A stretch of 39,384 nt of DNA from Bacteroidota bacterium (GCA_025363015.1 JANYEQ010000022.1:1-39384), one strand, 5' to 3'. Shown: positions 6,848 to 16,172, counted from the first letter of the stretch. Translations and numbers: made by a program. The notes: generated by a model not told the origin, from the sequence alone.

Positions 6848-9553
6848 TTAAGCCAGCTTAGTATTCTTTTCTAATCGCTTTTTTCCAAACTCTAAAATAT
6901 TATCAATAAACTGATACGGCTTGTAATTATTTATAGCCGCTTGATGAAAGATGCAGGTGGCAGGTGTCATTCCCGGTAAGGAATTCACTTCAATAAAAAT
7001 AACTTCAGTTTTACAATTATCGTAAATACGTACAAAGGCATCAATACGACAATAGCCACTAACACCCAACGCCTTTGCCGCTTCTCCTAGTGTTTGTTTA
7101 ACTTGATTACTAACCGTTTGCCTATCTGCACTATTTGTTGCATAACGTGCGGGCGTTATGTTTTGGCCCTGTCCTGCTAAAAATTTTTCTTCTAAACTTA
7201 AAATATCCCCGTCTGCAAGCGCTTCACTGGCTTCAAATACTTCGTAATCTAAATCACCGCTTTTATTAAATTTAGTAAGCATGCCACCCGTTACTTCTAA
7301 AAAATGTTTAGCGTTTTTTTTACTAATTAATTCCTCTACCAATATTACCTGCTTTTGCGGAAACTCTTCTTTTGCTTTCATGTGCAATATGTTTGCGGCA
7401 GTTGCATCTAATTCTTCCGACGTTCTAAACATCAGTTTACAAAAAGCTTCAAACTCTACAAAGGTTTTTATTTTTTTTACAGCGCTGCTACAACCATCAT
7501 CAACAGGCTTAGCAATAAAAGGATAGCTAATTTTTGTTTTTATGTTTTCTTCGATTTCAGCTTTCTTGTTTTCCCAATCATTTTTAGTTACTAAAAAATG
7601 CTCGGCAACTAAAAAACCGTTTTGTTTTAAAATTTCGTTGGTACGGTATTTATCAATTGTAATACTCGAACTCTCTTTACTACTGCCATTGTATGGCAAA
7701 TTTAATTCATCTAATTTTTGTTGAATAGCTCCGTCCTCGCCCGGGCGACCATGCAGGGCAATAAATACCTCATCGGCCTTTTGTTTTAAATCATTATATG
7801 ATAATTGAATTGGTTTTGTAATCGTATTTGCTAATGCATATTTGTGTGTAATACTTTCGCATTGTTGTATAATTTTTTGTATAACGGCATGCAGCTTGTA
7901 ATATTCCACCTTTTCTTTTATGTCATCTGCATTATCTTTTAATAAAAGGTTTATGGGGATGTGATACATTTTGTGTTCCTCATTAGTACCCGTTAAAAAA
8001 ATAGGAAATGGGGCATATTTTTCACTCGAAGCTAATTTTTCAAATACGTTTCTACCACTTTCTACCGAAATATGACGTTCGCTAGAATAACCACCCAACA
8101 CCACTGCAACACGGGTTTTGTGAGTTGTAGCGTGTTTATCTTTTAAAATTAATTCGTCTAAATTGCTTAATAATTTTTTATAGGTAACATTGCCTTTGGC
8201 TTGTATAATACGTTTAGCAAGAGACGTACGAATAATAAAACTTAAAAACTGCGAGGGGTTTAAGCCAATTTCGGCCGCCTGATGAAAGAAAAACGACGAG
8301 GGCATCATACCACTAGTTGTATTTGGATCGTTTAAAAATAGTTTGCCATTGGTACTCAAAAACCCGTCAATACGAGCATACACGTCAAAATGCAATTCGT
8401 AAAATAATTTTTCGCACTCTTTTCTTATGGCTTCTATTTGTTCGTCGGGTAAATCAATCGGTGTAATTTTTCGGGATAAACCTGGTAAATATTTACTGCG
8501 GTAATCAAACAATTCTTTTCCTTTTTTAATTTCGGTGGGTGGTAAAGCAATAGCAGTGCCGTTTTCGTCTTCTAATACAATACAGCTAAATTCTTTTCCT
8601 TCAATAAATCCTTCTACTAACACTTTACTTTCACCATCTAAAGCTTCTAAAATAAACCCATCTGTTTTTAAATTTAAATCTAAAAATTCTATTAATACCG
8701 TTGGATCGTAAATTACTGGTGCATTTAATTCTTTTGGATGTGTAATGGCAACAGGCATTCCAATGCCATCGCGGATATCAGAAAGTGTTTTAACATAATT
8801 TATTTTGTCTTCTGCTGAAAGATCTTGCCACTCTTTAGCATCTACCCAACGGGTAAAAAATGCTTTTTCAACGGCACGCATATACTCCTGTTCATTATCA
8901 TTATTTAAAATACTTATACCTATGCTACTGCCTTGATTGGCAGGTTTTACCACGCAAGGAAATCCAATGGTTTCTTTTATGGTTTTAAGTACGTTATTTG
9001 CCTTTCCCTCAATATAATCTTGCCTGTTAATAGTTATGTATTTGGGGCTATTAAAGCCTTTGTTTATCATTAATTCTTTTTGTACACTTTTATCAATACC
9101 AATGGCAGAAGCTAAAATTCCTGAACCACTATAGGGAATTTGATTATACTCAAACACGCCTTGTATTCTACCATCTTCACCATTAGGGCCGTGTAGACAT
9201 AAAAATGCAAAATCAATTTTTTTAGCTAAATCACTAATCGCTAGTTTTTTTCCAATTTTAAAAATTAAATCGTTTTGTTGTTGCTCGTTTAAGTTTCCTA
9301 ATTGCTCAGCATAAAGCTGAAAGTGTGAATTGGCAGGTAAAAACTCCACGGGCGGATAAAAATCGCGAATGGTGCCTTTATAAACAAACTCCCAATTCAA
9401 TTCAATAAAATTACCAAAACTATCCACAAAAATGGGAATAGCTTCAAACAGGGCTTTGTTTAAATTATCGTAAACGGTTCGCCCACCAGCAAACGATATT
9501 TCGCGCTCTTTACTTTGTCCACCAAAAACAATACCAATTTTTAATTTAGTCAT
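6848..9553 (-). CDS. ddl: Tandem (fused) D-alanine-D-alanine ligase
   Basis: D-Ala-D-Ala ligase joins two D-alanines for the peptidoglycan stem peptide in the cytoplasm. The usual enzyme has about 300-370 residues; this one has 901 and consists of two complete Ddl-type ATP-grasp modules. Module 1 (about 1-470) has GGQSKEREIS, HGPNGEDG (near 122), GSSIGIS (near 205), FDYRSKY (near 350), ARID (near 392) and DPNTTSGM (near 410) where EVNxLPGM is usual. Module 2 (about 478-901) has GGYSSERHIS, HGRPGEDG (near 602), GCSSAV (near 688) in place of GSSxGx, no DYxxKY match, but canonical RID (near 835) and EVNSLPGM (near 857). The modules thus deviate at different places. Whether both are active is open. 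It is convergent with carB's ancestral end. Confidence 0.9.
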   Translation of the reverse strand: MTKLKIGIVFGGQSKEREISFAGGRTVYDNLNKALFEAIPIFVDSFGNFIELNWEFVYKGTIRDFYPPVEFLPANSHFQLYAEQLGNLNEQQQNDLIFKIGKKLAISDLAKKIDFAFLCLHGPNGEDGRIQGVFEYNQIPYSGSGILASAIGIDKSVQKELMINKGFNSPKYITINRQDYIEGKANNVLKTIKETIGFPCVVKPANQGSSIGISILNNDNEQEYMRAVEKAFFTRWVDAKEWQDLSAEDKINYVKTLSDIRDGIGMPVAITHPKELNAPVIYDPTVLIEFLDLNLKTDGFILEALDGESKVLVEGFIEGKEFSCIVLEDENGTAIALPPTEIKKGKELFDYRSKYLPGLSRKITPIDLPDEQIEAIRKECEKLFYELHFDVYARIDGFLSTNGKLFLNDPNTTSGMMPSSFFFHQAAEIGLNPSQFLSFIIRTSLAKRIIQAKGNVTYKKLLSNLDELILKDKHATTHKTRVAVVLGGYSSERHISVESGRNVFEKLASSEKYAPFPIFLTGTNEEHKMYHIPINLLLKDNADDIKEKVEYYKLHAVIQKIIQQCESITHKYALANTITKPIQLSYNDLKQKADEVFIALHGRPGEDGAIQQKLDELNLPYNGSSKESSSITIDKYRTNEILKQNGFLVAEHFLVTKNDWENKKAEIEENIKTKISYPFIAKPVDDGCSSAVKKIKTFVEFEAFCKLMFRTSEELDATAANILHMKAKEEFPQKQVILVEELISKKNAKHFLEVTGGMLTKFNKSGDLDYEVFEASEALADGDILSLEEKFLAGQGQNITPARYATNSADRQTVSNQVKQTLGEAAKALGVSGYCRIDAFVRIYDNCKTEVIFIEVNSLPGMTPATCIFHQAAINNYKPYQFIDNILEFGKKRLEKNTKLA

Positions 9554-9671
9554 AGCCTAAATGTAAAAATAAAGCTTATTTAAACCACTTATAAAATTTG
9601 GAATTAATTAACATTGGTTTGTAAATAGAAAGGGTGAAATTATTAGTAATTTTATACTTTATTTAATCCTT

Positions 9672-10916
9672 ATGTTTTTTAGATTTTTAATTTTTTTTAT
9701 AATAATACTTCTTGTAGAGTTTTATTTTTTTCAAGCGGTAAAAACGTTTGTACAAGACTTTAGTGCTAGTAAAAAAGGCACTGTTTTATATGTTGCGTAT
9801 TTTTTAATTGGATTTAATGTATTAATAGGTTTAATATCGTTGTTTTACCCACCACCACAGTGGAATAATTTTTTTAGATTTATTTCTTCTGCTGCTTTAA
9901 TTTTACTTGTATGTAAACTACTTGGCTGTAGCTTTTTAATTATAGATGATGTTATCCGATTATTTAGATGGTTATTTTCTTTACTAAAAAGCACCCCTGC
10001 TGAAACTACCGAAACGATTCATAAAATTTCACGCTTAAAGTTTTTAAGTCAGTTAGCCATTACCTTCACAGTAGTGCCAGCTGTTGGCTTTTTGTATGGC
10101 ATGGTACGTGGTGCCTATAAATATAGGGTTCATAATGTTAAAGTTCCATCCTCAAAAATACCAAAAGAATTTAATGGCTTTAAAATTGTACAAATTAGTG
10201 ATATACACACTGGTTCGTTTTTAAATACCAATGCACTTGAAAAAGCCTTTGAAATTGTAATGCAGCAAAATGCCGATATTATTTTATTTACTGGCGATTT
10301 AGTAAATACTCAAACAGACGAGACGAATGGCTTTGAAAACGTTTATAATAAATTAAAGGCGCCTTATGGTGTGTATTCTGTTTTAGGAAACCACGATTAC
10401 GGTGACTACAGAGAGTGGGATAGCGCTGAAGAAAAACATAAAAATTTAGAAAATTTAAAAGCAGTTCAAAAAGCAAGTGGTTGGAAATTATTAATGAACG
10501 AACACGTTGCCTTAGAAAAAAATGGCGAAAAAATTGCATTATTAGGGATAGAAAATTGGGGCGGGAGTATGCGTTTTCCAAGATATGGAAAATTAGATGT
10601 AGCTTATAAAGGCGCAGAAGATTACCCATTTAAAATATTAATGAGCCACGACCCAAGCCACTGGGATGTGCAGGTTACAAAAGAGTATCCAACTATTGAT
10701 TTAACCTTAAGCGGACATACACATGGTATGCAGTTTGGTATTGAAATTCCTAACTTTAAATGGAGCCCTATACAATATTTATATAAAAACTGGGCTGGTT
10801 TATACAAACAAGGCGAACAGTTTTTGTACGTTAACAGAGGCTTAGGATTTTTAGGTTACCCCGGTAGATTAGGCATTTGGCCTGAAATTACAGTAATGGA
10901 ACTGCAAAAGGTATAG
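9672..10916 (+). CDS. Membrane-anchored metallophosphoesterase (YkuE/YaeI-like)
   Basis: A calcineurin-type phosphoesterase of 414 residues. The first 150 residues carry about four hydrophobic membrane segments (beginning MFFRFLIFFIIILLVEFYF), followed by a catalytic domain with all metal-binding signatures: QISDIHTG (near 174), TGDLVN (near 211), LGNHDYGD (near 238), SHDPSHWD (near 325) and SGHTHGMQFG (near 345). Related enzymes include the lipid pyrophosphatases of the LpxG/YkuE type, so a role in envelope lipid hydrolysis is possible but not shown. The ATG at 9672 opens directly on the first membrane segment. The gene diverges from the ligase gene and converges with the BamA-like gene 30 bp downstream. 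Confidence 0.88.
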   Translation: MFFRFLIFFIIILLVEFYFFQAVKTFVQDFSASKKGTVLYVAYFLIGFNVLIGLISLFYPPPQWNNFFRFISSAALILLVCKLLGCSFLIIDDVIRLFRWLFSLLKSTPAETTETIHKISRLKFLSQLAITFTVVPAVGFLYGMVRGAYKYRVHNVKVPSSKIPKEFNGFKIVQISDIHTGSFLNTNALEKAFEIVMQQNADIILFTGDLVNTQTDETNGFENVYNKLKAPYGVYSVLGNHDYGDYREWDSAEEKHKNLENLKAVQKASGWKLLMNEHVALEKNGEKIALLGIENWGGSMRFPRYGKLDVAYKGAEDYPFKILMSHDPSHWDVQVTKEYPTIDLTLSGHTHGMQFGIEIPNFKWSPIQYLYKNWAGLYKQGEQFLYVNRGLGFLGYPGRLGIWPEITVMELQKV

Positions 10917-10946
10917 GCTTGTATTTACAAAAGCACTGGGGGTAAT

Positions 10947-12371
10947 TTAAAATCCAACCGTAGCATGAATAAAAAAACCTGATTGTAATTGTTTGTTAAA
11001 ACTGTACTCTAAACGTAGCACCACATCATAATAGGTTATTAAATCAATACTAGCGCCATAACCACATTGCCAGCTATTTACATGTGTATTTGTTTTATAA
11101 AAAAATTTATCTTGTACATAACCTGCATCAAAAAATACATTTGCAAAAGCATAAAAAGGTATGGTATTAAACTGTTTAGCGTGGGTTAAATATTTTGGTT
11201 TAAATACTTTAGGTTTTATAATTTGATAGCGCAAACTATTTTTAGATAAAAAATAGTTTTGGCCTTCTATTACAAAATATTCGTAACCTCTTATTAAATC
11301 ATTATAACCAAGTGCTCTATTAAAATTATACGAAAGTTTGTCACTATTCATATAACGCGCTTTCATCAAATTAGCACTATAAAACCTATTTTTTAACGGT
11401 GTGTGCTTTCTAATATTTACACCAACGTATAAATTGTTTATGGGCGAATTATCTTCATAATTAAATCCGTCTTTTACTATTTGTCCTTCAAAAGCCCAAC
11501 CTTTTAGTGGGTACGATTTATTATCTCTGTTATCAAACGTATAACGGTATTGTAAACTTAAATATTGGATGCATAGTTTGGCATCATTAAAATAATTTGG
11601 ATTAAGTTTAGCAACCGTATCGCCAATGCTAACATTTTTATATACTAATTCGGCAGTAGTTTGTTCATATAAATTTGGGCGATAAATTATACCTGCTTTT
11701 GCTTCATGCTCGGTTCGTAAATAATTTTTGTAGCTACGTACAAATTGTGGCGCATTGTTTTGTGTAATAAAATTTACTTCGTTATTTCTATTAAAAACAT
11801 ACAGTAAATTATAACCTATTGTTTGGGTTTTGTTTACGTAAGGGGTGCGATAACTAAAGCCATACTTTTCAGAGTACCCCCGTTGAACCAATAAAATTAA
11901 CCTATCCTTTACTCCCGTAAAATTTTCGAGGGCTAATGCAAAACCATAATTTAATCTAAAAAAATCTTTTGTTCTCCACCAGGTATTAAAGTTACGGTCT
12001 TGAACCTCAATTACGGGAGTAGGAAAAACATACCAGCGCTCTTTTACAACAATGGTTAAATTAATTGTTTTTAGTGTATCATTTATGGTTGGATAAATTG
12101 TGTCATAAATAAAAAGCTGAGTATTAAAAATATTTTGTTCGCTACGTCTTTTAACGTAATTAATAGTGTTTAGGCGTAAGGTGTCATTTTGTTTTATTAC
12201 TAATTCGCGCGTAATAATTCTATCTTTTGTTTTTTTGTTTCCATTAATGGTAATGCTTTTAATAGTATAGATGCTATTACTATCAAGCGTTTGAGCAGAA
12301 ATAAATTTAATGCTAAAAAATAAAATAAAAAATAAACGTAGTTTAGATATTGAGAAAGTGTAAAAACTCAT
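10947..12371 (-). CDS. BamA/TamA-like outer-membrane protein (Omp85 family)
   Basis: The 474-residue protein has a signal peptide (LRLFFILFFSIKFISAQ), one recognisable POTRA-like domain (SITINGNKKTKDRIITREL, about residues 38-115) and a C-terminal barrel of the bacterial surface antigen type, with YRYTFDNRDNKSYPLKGW near 280 and a final strand ending in Phe (FIHATVGF), typical of outer-membrane proteins. Omp85 proteins insert or translocate proteins or lipids across the outer membrane. BamA itself normally has about five POTRA domains and is much longer, so this is more likely an accessory Omp85 member. The start codon lies inside the end of the upstream CBS gene, overlapping it by 29 bp in another frame, so the two genes are probably transcribed and translated together. 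Confidence 0.85.
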   Translation of the reverse strand: MSFYTFSISKLRLFFILFFSIKFISAQTLDSNSIYTIKSITINGNKKTKDRIITRELVIKQNDTLRLNTINYVKRRSEQNIFNTQLFIYDTIYPTINDTLKTINLTIVVKERWYVFPTPVIEVQDRNFNTWWRTKDFFRLNYGFALALENFTGVKDRLILLVQRGYSEKYGFSYRTPYVNKTQTIGYNLLYVFNRNNEVNFITQNNAPQFVRSYKNYLRTEHEAKAGIIYRPNLYEQTTAELVYKNVSIGDTVAKLNPNYFNDAKLCIQYLSLQYRYTFDNRDNKSYPLKGWAFEGQIVKDGFNYEDNSPINNLYVGVNIRKHTPLKNRFYSANLMKARYMNSDKLSYNFNRALGYNDLIRGYEYFVIEGQNYFLSKNSLRYQIIKPKVFKPKYLTHAKQFNTIPFYAFANVFFDAGYVQDKFFYKTNTHVNSWQCGYGASIDLITYYDVVLRLEYSFNKQLQSGFFIHATVGF

Positions 12372-13005
12372 CTAACTTATCTTTAATATTTTTACTATAA
12401 TCACCATTTTGAAAAGCAGCTTTTACAGTATAATTATAGCGACTAAACGTTTGTAGTAAACCCGATAAATCTTCTCTATTTACTTTTAAGGTTACCTCTA
12501 TTTTTGTGCTATCGGGGCTTGATGAAACATGTAAGCTTAATAATTTAGCATCATTTCCTTCAATAATATTGCCAATTTGCGTTACGGAATAATCGTGTTG
12601 ATTCATTTCTAAAACAATAACCCCACCAGAATTTTGTACGGCTGTCATACTACTTAAATTTTGAACCAATCCTTTTAAAGTAATACAACCTTTGTAGTGT
12701 TCATTTTCATCTAATACCGGAATAAGAGTTAAGTTAAGGCTTCCCATTAATTTAACTAAATCATAGGTGTGTTGATAATGGTGTAGCACAGGTCGCATAA
12801 AATGTAATTTACTGGTGTTTATTACCTCCTCTGGGTGCTCGTAATCCATTAACTCATTTTCAGAAATAAGCCCCACTAACTCTCGATCATTAACTACAGG
12901 TAAATGCGATACTTTAAATTGTTCCATCCAATCTAAAGCCATCTCCACTGTATCTGTAACTTTTAAGGGAGGTATTTCGTCTGTTATTAAATCGCCAACT
13001 ATCAT
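12343..13005 (-). CDS. CBS-domain pair protein with ACT-like C-terminus
   Basis: The first 125 residues form two CBS motifs: VTDTVEMALDWMEQFKVSHLPVV with GLISENELMDY, and a second around residues 68-120 with LTLIPVLDENEHYKGCITL. CBS pairs bind adenine nucleotides or related ligands. The last 90 residues (VIVLEMNQHDYSVTQIGNIIE and VTLKVNREDLSGLLQTFSRY) look like an ACT-type regulatory fold, as in AcuB-like proteins. No catalytic domain is present, so it is probably a small-molecule sensor whose partner is unknown. The gene ends inside the BamA-like gene (29-bp overlap) and diverges from pdxJ 52 bp away. Confidence 0.85.
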   Translation of the reverse strand: MIVGDLITDEIPPLKVTDTVEMALDWMEQFKVSHLPVVNDRELVGLISENELMDYEHPEEVINTSKLHFMRPVLHHYQHTYDLVKLMGSLNLTLIPVLDENEHYKGCITLKGLVQNLSSMTAVQNSGGVIVLEMNQHDYSVTQIGNIIEGNDAKLLSLHVSSSPDSTKIEVTLKVNREDLSGLLQTFSRYNYTVKAAFQNGDYSKNIKDKLDEFLHFLNI

Positions 13006-13016
13006 ATTTCTTTTAT

Positions 13017-13024
13017 CAAAAATA
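13017..13024 (-). promoter_or_regulatory. Candidate -7 box for the CBS/BamA-like pair
   Basis: On the minus strand this reads TATTTTTG, matching TAnnTTTG, 12 bp upstream of the CBS start codon. No TTG is found at -33 spacing, and the leader would be very short, so confidence is low. Confidence 0.3.
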
Positions 13025-13057
13025 CTAATAATTTAATTAGTTTTATAGCATTAAATT

Positions 13058-13774
13058 ATGACTAAACTAAGTGTAAATATTAATAAAATTGCTACTTTAC
13101 GTAATGCGCGAGGTGGCAATATTCCAAATGTACTAACAACAGCCTTAAATATTGAACGGTTTGGCGCACAGGGCATTACCGTGCATCCTAGGCCCGACGA
13201 GCGCCACATTACCTACCAAGATGTAAGAGATTTGAAACCACTTTTAACTACCGAATTTAATATTGAGGGCAACCCCACCGAAAAAAAATTTGTTGATTTA
13301 GTATTGGAAGTAAAGCCACACCAAGTAACACTAGTACCCGATACACAAGGCCAATTAACCAGCAACCATGGTTGGAATACTATTAAACATAAAAACTATT
13401 TACAAGAAATAATTGCACTTTTTAAATCGCACAATATTCGCACCTCCATATTTGTAGATGCAAATTTAAAAATGATTGAAGGCGCCAAAGAAACTGGTAC
13501 AGATAGAATTGAATTGTACACGGAAGAATATGCTCGTTTATTTTTAACCGAAAAAGAAAAAGTAATACAGCCATTTATTAATGCTGCAAGCCTTGCACAG
13601 CAATTAAATATGGGCGTAAACGCTGGACACGATTTAAGTTTAGAAAATTTACAATACTTTAAACAACAGTTACCCAATTTGTTAGAAGTGAGTATTGGCC
13701 ACGCCCTAATTGCCGATGCTTTATATTTAGGTTTAGAAAATACGGTACAACTATATTTAAGACAATTGAAATGA
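13058..13774 (+). CDS. pdxJ: Pyridoxine 5'-phosphate synthase
   Basis: PdxJ condenses 3-amino-2-oxopropyl phosphate with 1-deoxyxylulose 5-phosphate to give pyridoxine 5'-phosphate, the last ring-forming step of the DXP-dependent vitamin B6 route. The 238-residue TIM barrel shows the family motifs in order: [16 protein letters not shown] at the start, [13 protein letters not shown] (near 38-50) with the catalytic His and substrate-binding Arg, [11 protein letters not shown] with the catalytic Glu, [33 protein letters not shown] and VSIGHALI. Length and start agree with the family. The stop overlaps the next gene's ATG by 4 bp (ATGA), so the two are translationally coupled. Confidence 0.97.
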   Translation: MTKLSVNINKIATLRNARGGNIPNVLTTALNIERFGAQGITVHPRPDERHITYQDVRDLKPLLTTEFNIEGNPTEKKFVDLVLEVKPHQVTLVPDTQGQLTSNHGWNTIKHKNYLQEIIALFKSHNIRTSIFVDANLKMIEGAKETGTDRIELYTEEYARLFLTEKEKVIQPFINAASLAQQLNMGVNAGHDLSLENLQYFKQQLPNLLEVSIGHALIADALYLGLENTVQLYLRQLK

Positions 13775-14574
13775 AATTAGCATTCAGAGAATTTGGCAGC
13801 GGACAACCACTAATTATTTTACACGGTTTGTTTGGGCAAAGTGATAATTGGAACACGCTAGCAAAAAATTTTGGCGAAAAGGGTTTTCGTGTTTTTACTT
13901 TAGACCAACGTAACCATGGGCTTTCGCCACATAGCGATGAGTGGAATTACGAGGTAATGGCCGCTGATTTAAAAGAATTTATAGATGACCACCAACTACA
14001 AAATCCTATTTTATTAGGGCACAGCATGGGTGGAAAAACCGTTTTATTTTTTGAATTAAACTATAGTGGGGTAGCACAAACATTAATTATTGTTGATATA
14101 GCAGCACGAGCTTATGAACCGCACCACAACGATGTATTAAAAGCCTTACATGCTGTAGATTTTAACACCATTACTACTCGTAAAGAAGCGGAAGCTTTAA
14201 TGAATACCTATTTAACCGATTTTGGCACCAAACAATTTTTATTAAAAAATATTTATTGGAAAGACGATATCTCACTGAGCGGAGTCGAAGTGGGAATAAA
14301 AGAAAAACAAATGGCTTGGCGTTTTAATTTAGAGGCAATAACTAAAAATTATGATAATATAGGTATTGCGGTGCCTAATTTTACAAGTGCTACAGAAACA
14401 TTAATAATTAATGGCGAAAAATCTAACTATATAAAAGAACACGATAAATTAGATTTTGAAAAACGTTTTACAAACCTACACTTTAGTACTATTTTAAATG
14501 CAGGGCATTGGGTACATGCCGAAAAACCTAAAGAGTTTTATGAAGTAGTCATAAATTTTTTACTGCCCCACTAA
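13771..14574 (+). CDS. Alpha/beta-hydrolase fold esterase (YbfF-like)
   Basis: A 267-residue alpha/beta hydrolase. [10 protein letters not shown] gives the oxyanion-hole HG motif, LGHSMGGK the nucleophilic Ser elbow near residue 91, and [11 protein letters not shown] the catalytic His near 247. This pattern is typical of YbfF-type short-chain acyl esterases; the real substrate cannot be told. It overlaps pdxJ by 4 bp and converges with the amidase gene, the two 3' ends sharing 15 bp. A dispersed hairpin repeat (14273-14292) lies inside the cap region and is read as LSGVE, in line with an element inserted where extra residues are tolerated. Confidence 0.88.
   Translation: MKLAFREFGSGQPLIILHGLFGQSDNWNTLAKNFGEKGFRVFTLDQRNHGLSPHSDEWNYEVMAADLKEFIDDHQLQNPILLGHSMGGKTVLFFELNYSGVAQTLIIVDIAARAYEPHHNDVLKALHAVDFNTITTRKEAEALMNTYLTDFGTKQFLLKNIYWKDDISLSGVEVGIKEKQMAWRFNLEAITKNYDNIGIAVPNFTSATETLIINGEKSNYIKEHDKLDFEKRFTNLHFSTILNAGHWVHAEKPKEFYEVVINFLLPH
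14273..14292 (+). repeat. Dispersed hairpin repeat, copy A (inside the hydrolase gene)
   Basis: CACTGAGCGGAGTCGAAGTG. The outer bases CACT/AGTG pair, and the stem extends outward with further pairs (about 7 bp including one G-T). It shares the 14-base core CTGAGCGGAGTCGA exactly with copy B in the amidase gene and, with one change, with copy C in the nuo operon. It is read in frame as L-S-G-V-E. Confidence 0.8.
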
Positions 14575-16095
14575 TTTCTTAGCCTCATTTAAATCTACCC
14601 GGTCGCCATTTTTTAGGGCAATTACAAAGCAATCGCTAAAGCCATTTTTACGTAAAAAGTTTTGGTGTTTAGTAGCCTCGTTTACATTTGTATAATTACC
14701 CGATGTATATTTTAAATTCGTATTTACTTTATAAAAATCACCATCAACAATATTTTTAAATTTATCTTGTTTTAAATCTAATTTAGTATCGCTGGTAGCA
14801 AATTGTACTTTAAAAATAATGCCCTTTGTATCTTCTATTCCCTTGTTCTCTTTCTTTCCATCGACTCCGCTCAGGGCAACATCCTTCTGTTCTATTTCTT
14901 GTTTCTTAGTATCATTTTTAAATTTTTCTACTATTTTTTTTGCAGTTATACTATCATTGTTAGCCCCTTCACTAACTTTTGTCTCTTCAATCTTTTTACC
15001 ACCATCAATAGTTTTCGTTTCTTTAAATTCTTTTGTTTTTATAGTATCTTTTTTCGTTCCTTCAGTCTCTTTTATCTCTTTCTTTTCTTCCTCCTCATCA
15101 TCGTCATCATCGGGGTCTTTGGTTCGTTGTCCGGCTAAATTTCCAGCCTTAATGTTTTCGTTTTCTAATGGTTTTTGATTTTCAATATCATCATTATATT
15201 CTTTTTTTAAGCCTTCAAGTTCATCTTTATATTTTCTAAAACCTCTAAAAATAGCTTTTGCTAAATAATCTTGTCCTTCTTTACTTCCTAAAAATTGTTC
15301 TTCTAAAGGGTTGGTTAAAAAACCAAGTTCGGTTAAAATACTTGGCATGGCTGTACGCCAAAGCACCCAAATACTTTGGCGATGCACGCCCCCTTCTCCT
15401 TTATTAATTCTACCTGCTTTAGTGGTGTATTCTTGTTGTATTTTTACTGCTAAATTTGCACTTTGTATAACGTAAGCACTGGTGTAATTACTCATTATAA
15501 TGTAGCTTTCGGGGCTATCGGGGTCAAAACCCGCATACTTTTTTTCGTAATCATCTTCTAAAAAAATAGCTGAGTTTTCGCGGGTTGCTACTTTCATTTT
15601 ACCCTCTTCGTTTTTTAGACCCATCACGTAGGTTTCGGTACCAAAGGGTTCGGGGTTAGGTTTTTCAACAACTACAATTTTACCTTTTTTATTTTTATAC
15701 GTTTTTTTACGTTTTTTTCCTGTTTTTGGGTCTTTTATAATTACAGCTTTCCCAGCAGCATTACAGTGTATGGATATAAATAAATCGGCCTTGGCTTTAT
15801 TTGCAATTTGGGCACGTTCTTCTAACTCCACAAAAACATCAGTAGTTCGGGTATAAATTACTTTTATATCCTTATAATTTTCTTCAATTAATTTACCAAG
15901 TTTTAATGCTACTGCCAACGAAACATCTTTTTCTTTATGTGTTACGCCATTACAACCTGGGTCTTTTCCACCATGGCCTGCATCTATTACAATTGTTTTT
16001 AAGGTTTTGGTTTTAGATTTTTTATAAATACTAAACGATGTTATCACTAAAATAATGATACTTAAAACTCCTAAATATTTTAATTTTTTAACCAT
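14560..16095 (-). CDS. N-acetylmuramoyl-L-alanine amidase (Amidase_3) with C-terminal SPOR-like domain
   Basis: The enzyme cleaves the bond between MurNAc and the peptide in peptidoglycan, probably at the division septum. The 511 residues comprise an N-terminal signal anchor (YLGVLSIIILVITSFSIY), a zinc amidase domain of about residues 33-290 with the zinc ligands in VIDAGHGGKDPG, KEKDVSLAVALKLG and ISIHCNA and the catalytic Glu in LTELGFLTNP, and a basic insert (GKKRKKTYKNKKGK) frequent in Bacteroidota homologues. A low-complexity acidic and Lys/Thr-rich linker follows (about 290-425, with a D/E run), then a SPOR-like domain (about 427-505, FKVQFATS to the end) that would bind denuded glycan. 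The linker contains dispersed repeat copy B. The gene diverges from the LptD-like gene, 77 bp away. Confidence 0.93.
   Translation of the reverse strand: MVKKLKYLGVLSIIILVITSFSIYKKSKTKTLKTIVIDAGHGGKDPGCNGVTHKEKDVSLAVALKLGKLIEENYKDIKVIYTRTTDVFVELEERAQIANKAKADLFISIHCNAAGKAVIIKDPKTGKKRKKTYKNKKGKIVVVEKPNPEPFGTETYVMGLKNEEGKMKVATRENSAIFLEDDYEKKYAGFDPDSPESYIIMSNYTSAYVIQSANLAVKIQQEYTTKAGRINKGEGGVHRQSIWVLWRTAMPSILTELGFLTNPLEEQFLGSKEGQDYLAKAIFRGFRKYKDELEGLKKEYNDDIENQKPLENENIKAGNLAGQRTKDPDDDDDEEEEKKEIKETEGTKKDTIKTKEFKETKTIDGGKKIEETKVSEGANNDSITAKKIVEKFKNDTKKQEIEQKDVALSGVDGKKENKGIEDTKGIIFKVQFATSDTKLDLKQDKFKNIVDGDFYKVNTNLKYTSGNYTNVNEATKHQNFLRKNGFSDCFVIALKNGDRVDLNEAKKLVGQ
14858..14876 (-). repeat. Dispersed hairpin repeat, copy B (inside the amidase gene)
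   Basis: On the minus strand this reads CCCTGAGCGGAGTCGATGG. The 14-base core is identical to copy A, and the flanks CC/GG can pair. It lies in the low-complexity linker of the amidase and is read as L-S-G-V-D, the same frame as copy A relative to its host gene. Confidence 0.8.
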
Positions 16096-16113
16096 TTAGC
16101 ATTATAAAAACAT

Positions 16114-16142
16114 TTGCAATAAGCTAAAGTATTGTAGCTTTG
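16114..16142 (+). promoter_or_regulatory. Promoter of the LptD-like gene
   Basis: TTG (16114-16116), an 18-bp spacer and TAGCTTTG (16135-16142) match the Bacteroidota promoter pattern TTG-N18-20-TAnnTTTG. The -7 box lies 30 bp before the TTG start codon at 16173. No in-frame ATG lies between the box and that codon. Confidence 0.6.
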
Positions 16143-16172
16143 TGAGTTGCATATAAAATTATACCATTAAGT

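Noticed and set aside
14803-15178. Two long open frames rich in Phe and Ser on the plus strand
   Set aside because: They are antisense to the low-complexity Lys/Glu linker of the amidase, whose codons read as Phe/Ser on the other strand; no promoter or family resemblance.
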